From: Alistipes sp. CAG:514
GTDB lineage: Bacteria > Bacteroidota > Bacteroidia > Bacteroidales > UBA932
Direction of reading: 5' to 3'
Assembly: GCA_000431015.1 (NCBI GenBank)
Contig: HF986048.1
Span: 1-15,009 of the forward strand
DNA: 15,009 nucleotides
Shown: positions 12,966-15,009 of the stretch, one piece after another
Layout of the letters: every line of letters starts with the position of its first letter
How positions within the stretch are numbered: the stretch's first letter is position 1
Translations under genes and position numbers: made by a program
Notes under the pieces: model-generated
What the model was told of the DNA's origin: nothing
The model's database searches: none
The model's input: only the letters and a program-made list of their open reading frames with translations

Positions 12966-15009
12966 ATGAAAAGCAAGTTTGTCGCAGTGCTTCTGTCAGC
13001 GTTGTCCCTAACGACGGGGGCGGCGCTGCAGGCTCAGGAGGCCATCCCTGACCGGTTCCGTGGAGCGGAGGAACTCTACGATCACGGAATGTTCGAGCGG
13101 GCCGGAAGCATTTTCGGATCGATCTACAAGGAAACCGGGGACGTGCTGGCGGGAGGCTATGAGGCTCTCTGCGCCGTGAGGCTCCAGGCGAGGGGGAACG
13201 AGACTCTGGCCGATGAATATGTGGCCGGCCATCCTTACTCAGGTCTCGTCCCTCAGATCCATTTCTATAAGGCGTTGAACGCCTTCGACCGCCAGGACTT
13301 CAAGTCCGCCATACACGAGTTCGGGAAGGTGGCCGGAGAGAGGCTTCCTGACGCGCTGGTGGCGGAGTATTCCTTCAAGGAGGCATATTCATACTTCGAG
13401 GAAGGTGACCTCTTGAAGGCAAAGTCCCTTTTTGAGAAGGCTGACAAGATGGCCCATTCGGACTACACCGCGCCGTCGAGGTATTCCCTGGGCTACATCA
13501 ACTACACCGAGAGGAATTTCGACGAGGCCTACGAGTGGTTCGCGAAGGCGGGCAGGGATCCGCGTTTCAAGGAGATGTCCGACTACTACATGACCGATTG
13601 CCGATTCATGAAGAAGGACTATTCCTACGTCCTTAAGCACGGCCTGGACCTCTATGACAACGCTCCTGATGAGCGCAGGAGCCATCTGGCGAGGATCATT
13701 TCGGAGTCCTATCTGGCAAAGGGTGACACAGAGAAGGCCAAGGAGTTCTATGACAGGATCGGGAAGAGCGACAAGGACATGGACCGCGATGATTTTTTCT
13801 ACGCCGGATCGGTCCTTTACGCCACCGGGGATTTCAAGGGTGCCATCGACAACTTCTCGATGATGAGGGACAGGACAGACTCCCTCGGCCAGATCGCGAA
13901 CTACCAGCTGGCCTACAGCTACATCAAGACCGGCAACAAGGTGGCCGCCCTGGACGCGTTCAAGGACGCTTCCCAAAGGGCGTACAACCCTGACATCCAG
14001 GAGGACGCCCATTTCAACTACGCCAAGCTGTCATTCGACCTGAACCATAACCCTTCGGTCTTCAACGACTACATGTCGAAGTACTCCGACAAGAAGAAGG
14101 GCGACCGGATCTTCAGCTACATGGCGCTCGCCTCGCTGTACAACCACGACTATTCCGGAGCCGTCGAGGCCTACTCGCACATCGACCTGCTGGACAAGAA
14201 CCAGCGGGCCAACTACATGAAGGCCAACTACCTCCGGGCTGAGCAACTGATCGGCACGGGTTCATGGAGCGACGCCGTTCCGTTCCTCAGGGCGTCGTCC
14301 TTCTACGCCGACAGGAGGTCCTCGTTCTCTCAGCTGTCGCGCTACTGGCTGGCTGAGTCCTACTATCGCAGCGACCAGTTCGACAAGGCGCTGGACACAT
14401 TCAAGGAGCTTTACAACAACTCCGCACTCGACGGCAAGGCGGAGGGACGCCTGATCCCTTACGACATGGCTTACTGCTACTTCCGCACCGGCGACTACGC
14501 CAGCGCGGCCAAGTGGTTTGATGAATATCTTTCCGGCTCCGGCCTCTCCGAGGGCGAGGATGCAGCCGCGCGCAGGGCCGACTGCGATTTCGCCCGCAAG
14601 GACTACAAGACGGCGGTTGCTGAATATGAAAAGGCGCTTAAGAGGTTCCCTTACAAGGACAACCTCTACCCTAACTACCGCGCCGGAATCGCCTACGGTC
14701 TGCTTGGCGACACGGATGGCAAGATCTCCTTGCTTTCCAGGGCATTGAAGGCTAAGCCTTCGACCGAGTACTATCCGGAGGCGATGTTCGAGCTTGGAAG
14801 AGCCTATGTGTCGGCCGGCAGGAATGACGATGCCGTCGTGACATTCGACAAGCTTCGCTCCTCGACCGGTGACAAGACCATCGTGGCCCGGTCGCTGATC
14901 GAGCTGGGCATGATCTCAAGGAATATGTCCGAGTACGACAAGTCTCTGGACTACTACAAGCAGGTGATCTCCGAGATGCCCTGCACCGAGTACGCGCAGG
15001 ACGCTCTTC
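12966..15009 (+). CDS. Secreted tetratricopeptide-repeat protein, 3' end beyond the window
   Basis: An uninterrupted frame of 681 codons from ATG 12966 to the window end, with no stop. The N-terminus is a signal peptide (MKSKFVAVLLSALSLTTGAA, likely cleaved after ALQAQ), so the protein is periplasmic or outer-membrane associated. The rest is a chain of TPR-like helix pairs. Recognisable units include AEYSFKEAYSYFEEGDLLKA, SRYSLGYINYTERNFDEAYEW, ANYQLAYSYIKTGNKVAALD, RYWLAESYYRSDQFDKALD, DMAYCYFRTGDYASAAKWF and MFELGRAYVSAGRNDDAV. Such large secreted TPR proteins (around 1000 residues) are common in Bacteroidales and probably scaffold envelope complexes; the partner is unknown. Codon choice is strongly biased to C- and G-ending codons, more so than in the repeat lipoprotein, which hints at good expression. 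Confidence 0.88.
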   Translation, partial: MKSKFVAVLLSALSLTTGAALQAQEAIPDRFRGAEELYDHGMFERAGSIFGSIYKETGDVLAGGYEALCAVRLQARGNETLADEYVAGHPYSGLVPQIHFYKALNAFDRQDFKSAIHEFGKVAGERLPDALVAEYSFKEAYSYFEEGDLLKAKSLFEKADKMAHSDYTAPSRYSLGYINYTERNFDEAYEWFAKAGRDPRFKEMSDYYMTDCRFMKKDYSYVLKHGLDLYDNAPDERRSHLARIISESYLAKGDTEKAKEFYDRIGKSDKDMDRDDFFYAGSVLYATGDFKGAIDNFSMMRDRTDSLGQIANYQLAYSYIKTGNKVAALDAFKDASQRAYNPDIQEDAHFNYAKLSFDLNHNPSVFNDYMSKYSDKKKGDRIFSYMALASLYNHDYSGAVEAYSHIDLLDKNQRANYMKANYLRAEQLIGTGSWSDAVPFLRASSFYADRRSSFSQLSRYWLAESYYRSDQFDKALDTFKELYNNSALDGKAEGRLIPYDMAYCYFRTGDYASAAKWFDEYLSGSGLSEGEDAAARRADCDFARKDYKTAVAEYEKALKRFPYKDNLYPNYRAGIAYGLLGDTDGKISLLSRALKAKPSTEYYPEAMFELGRAYVSAGRNDDAVVTFDKLRSSTGDKTIVARSLIELGMISRNMSEYDKSLDYYKQVISEMPCTEYAQDAL

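Noticed and set aside
13389..14012. 207-codon minus-strand frame inside the TPR gene
   Set aside because: The plus strand carries a continuous TPR coding frame with signal peptide; the antisense frame shows no recognisable domain.

Overview
The window looks like a chromosomal segment of a Bacteroidales bacterium. The main evidence is the recurring promoter element TAnnTTTG (the Bacteroidetes -7 box), in one case with a TTG 19 bp upstream. Clear Shine-Dalgarno sequences are lacking. The protein types also fit: a fused PiT/PhoU-like phosphate transporter, FtsE without an adjacent FtsX, a long periplasmic TPR protein, and lipoprotein and OmpA-like envelope genes. Genus cannot be read from the sequence; an uncultured gut lineage or a Rikenellaceae-like lineage is a guess.

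Layout, left to right. Positions 1-520 hold a GC-rich tandem array with an exact 52-bp period and no believable gene. A class I/II aminotransferase (minus) follows. It is divergent from a PhoB/OmpR-type response regulator and a short membrane-anchored histidine kinase, which overlap by ATGA. Next on the plus strand is a lipoprotein gene made almost entirely of 18-residue helical repeats. Its signal-peptide part and body lie in different frames, joined at a run of six A. An outer-membrane beta-barrel protein with an OmpA-like C-terminus follows 15 bp later. A bidirectional hairpin terminator separates this pair from a convergent PiT phosphate transporter gene. The spacer upstream of the transporter (8802-9146) contains four 11-bp-phased direct repeats resembling a Pho box, a long near-perfect inverted repeat, and the terminator of gpmA. 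Phosphoglycerate mutase gpmA follows, with its promoter lying across the 3' end of the next gene. Then comes a minus-strand operon transcribed ftsE - nth - cation/proton antiporter. A short divergent promoter region separates ftsE from a large secreted TPR protein that runs off the right edge.

How the genes may work together. The PhoB-like regulator and kinase, the PiT/PhoU-like transporter and the 11-bp direct repeats upstream of the transporter fit a phosphate-responsive circuit, though the link is inference. The repeat lipoprotein and the OmpA-like protein look like a co-transcribed cell-envelope pair. The rest is housekeeping: glycolysis, base-excision repair, cell-division ABC ATPase and ion homeostasis.

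The least ordinary items are the broken or frameshifted 18-residue-repeat lipoprotein, the 52-bp array with a 104-bp higher-order dimer pattern, the Pho-box-like array, and the 70-bp inverted repeat at 8934-9003.
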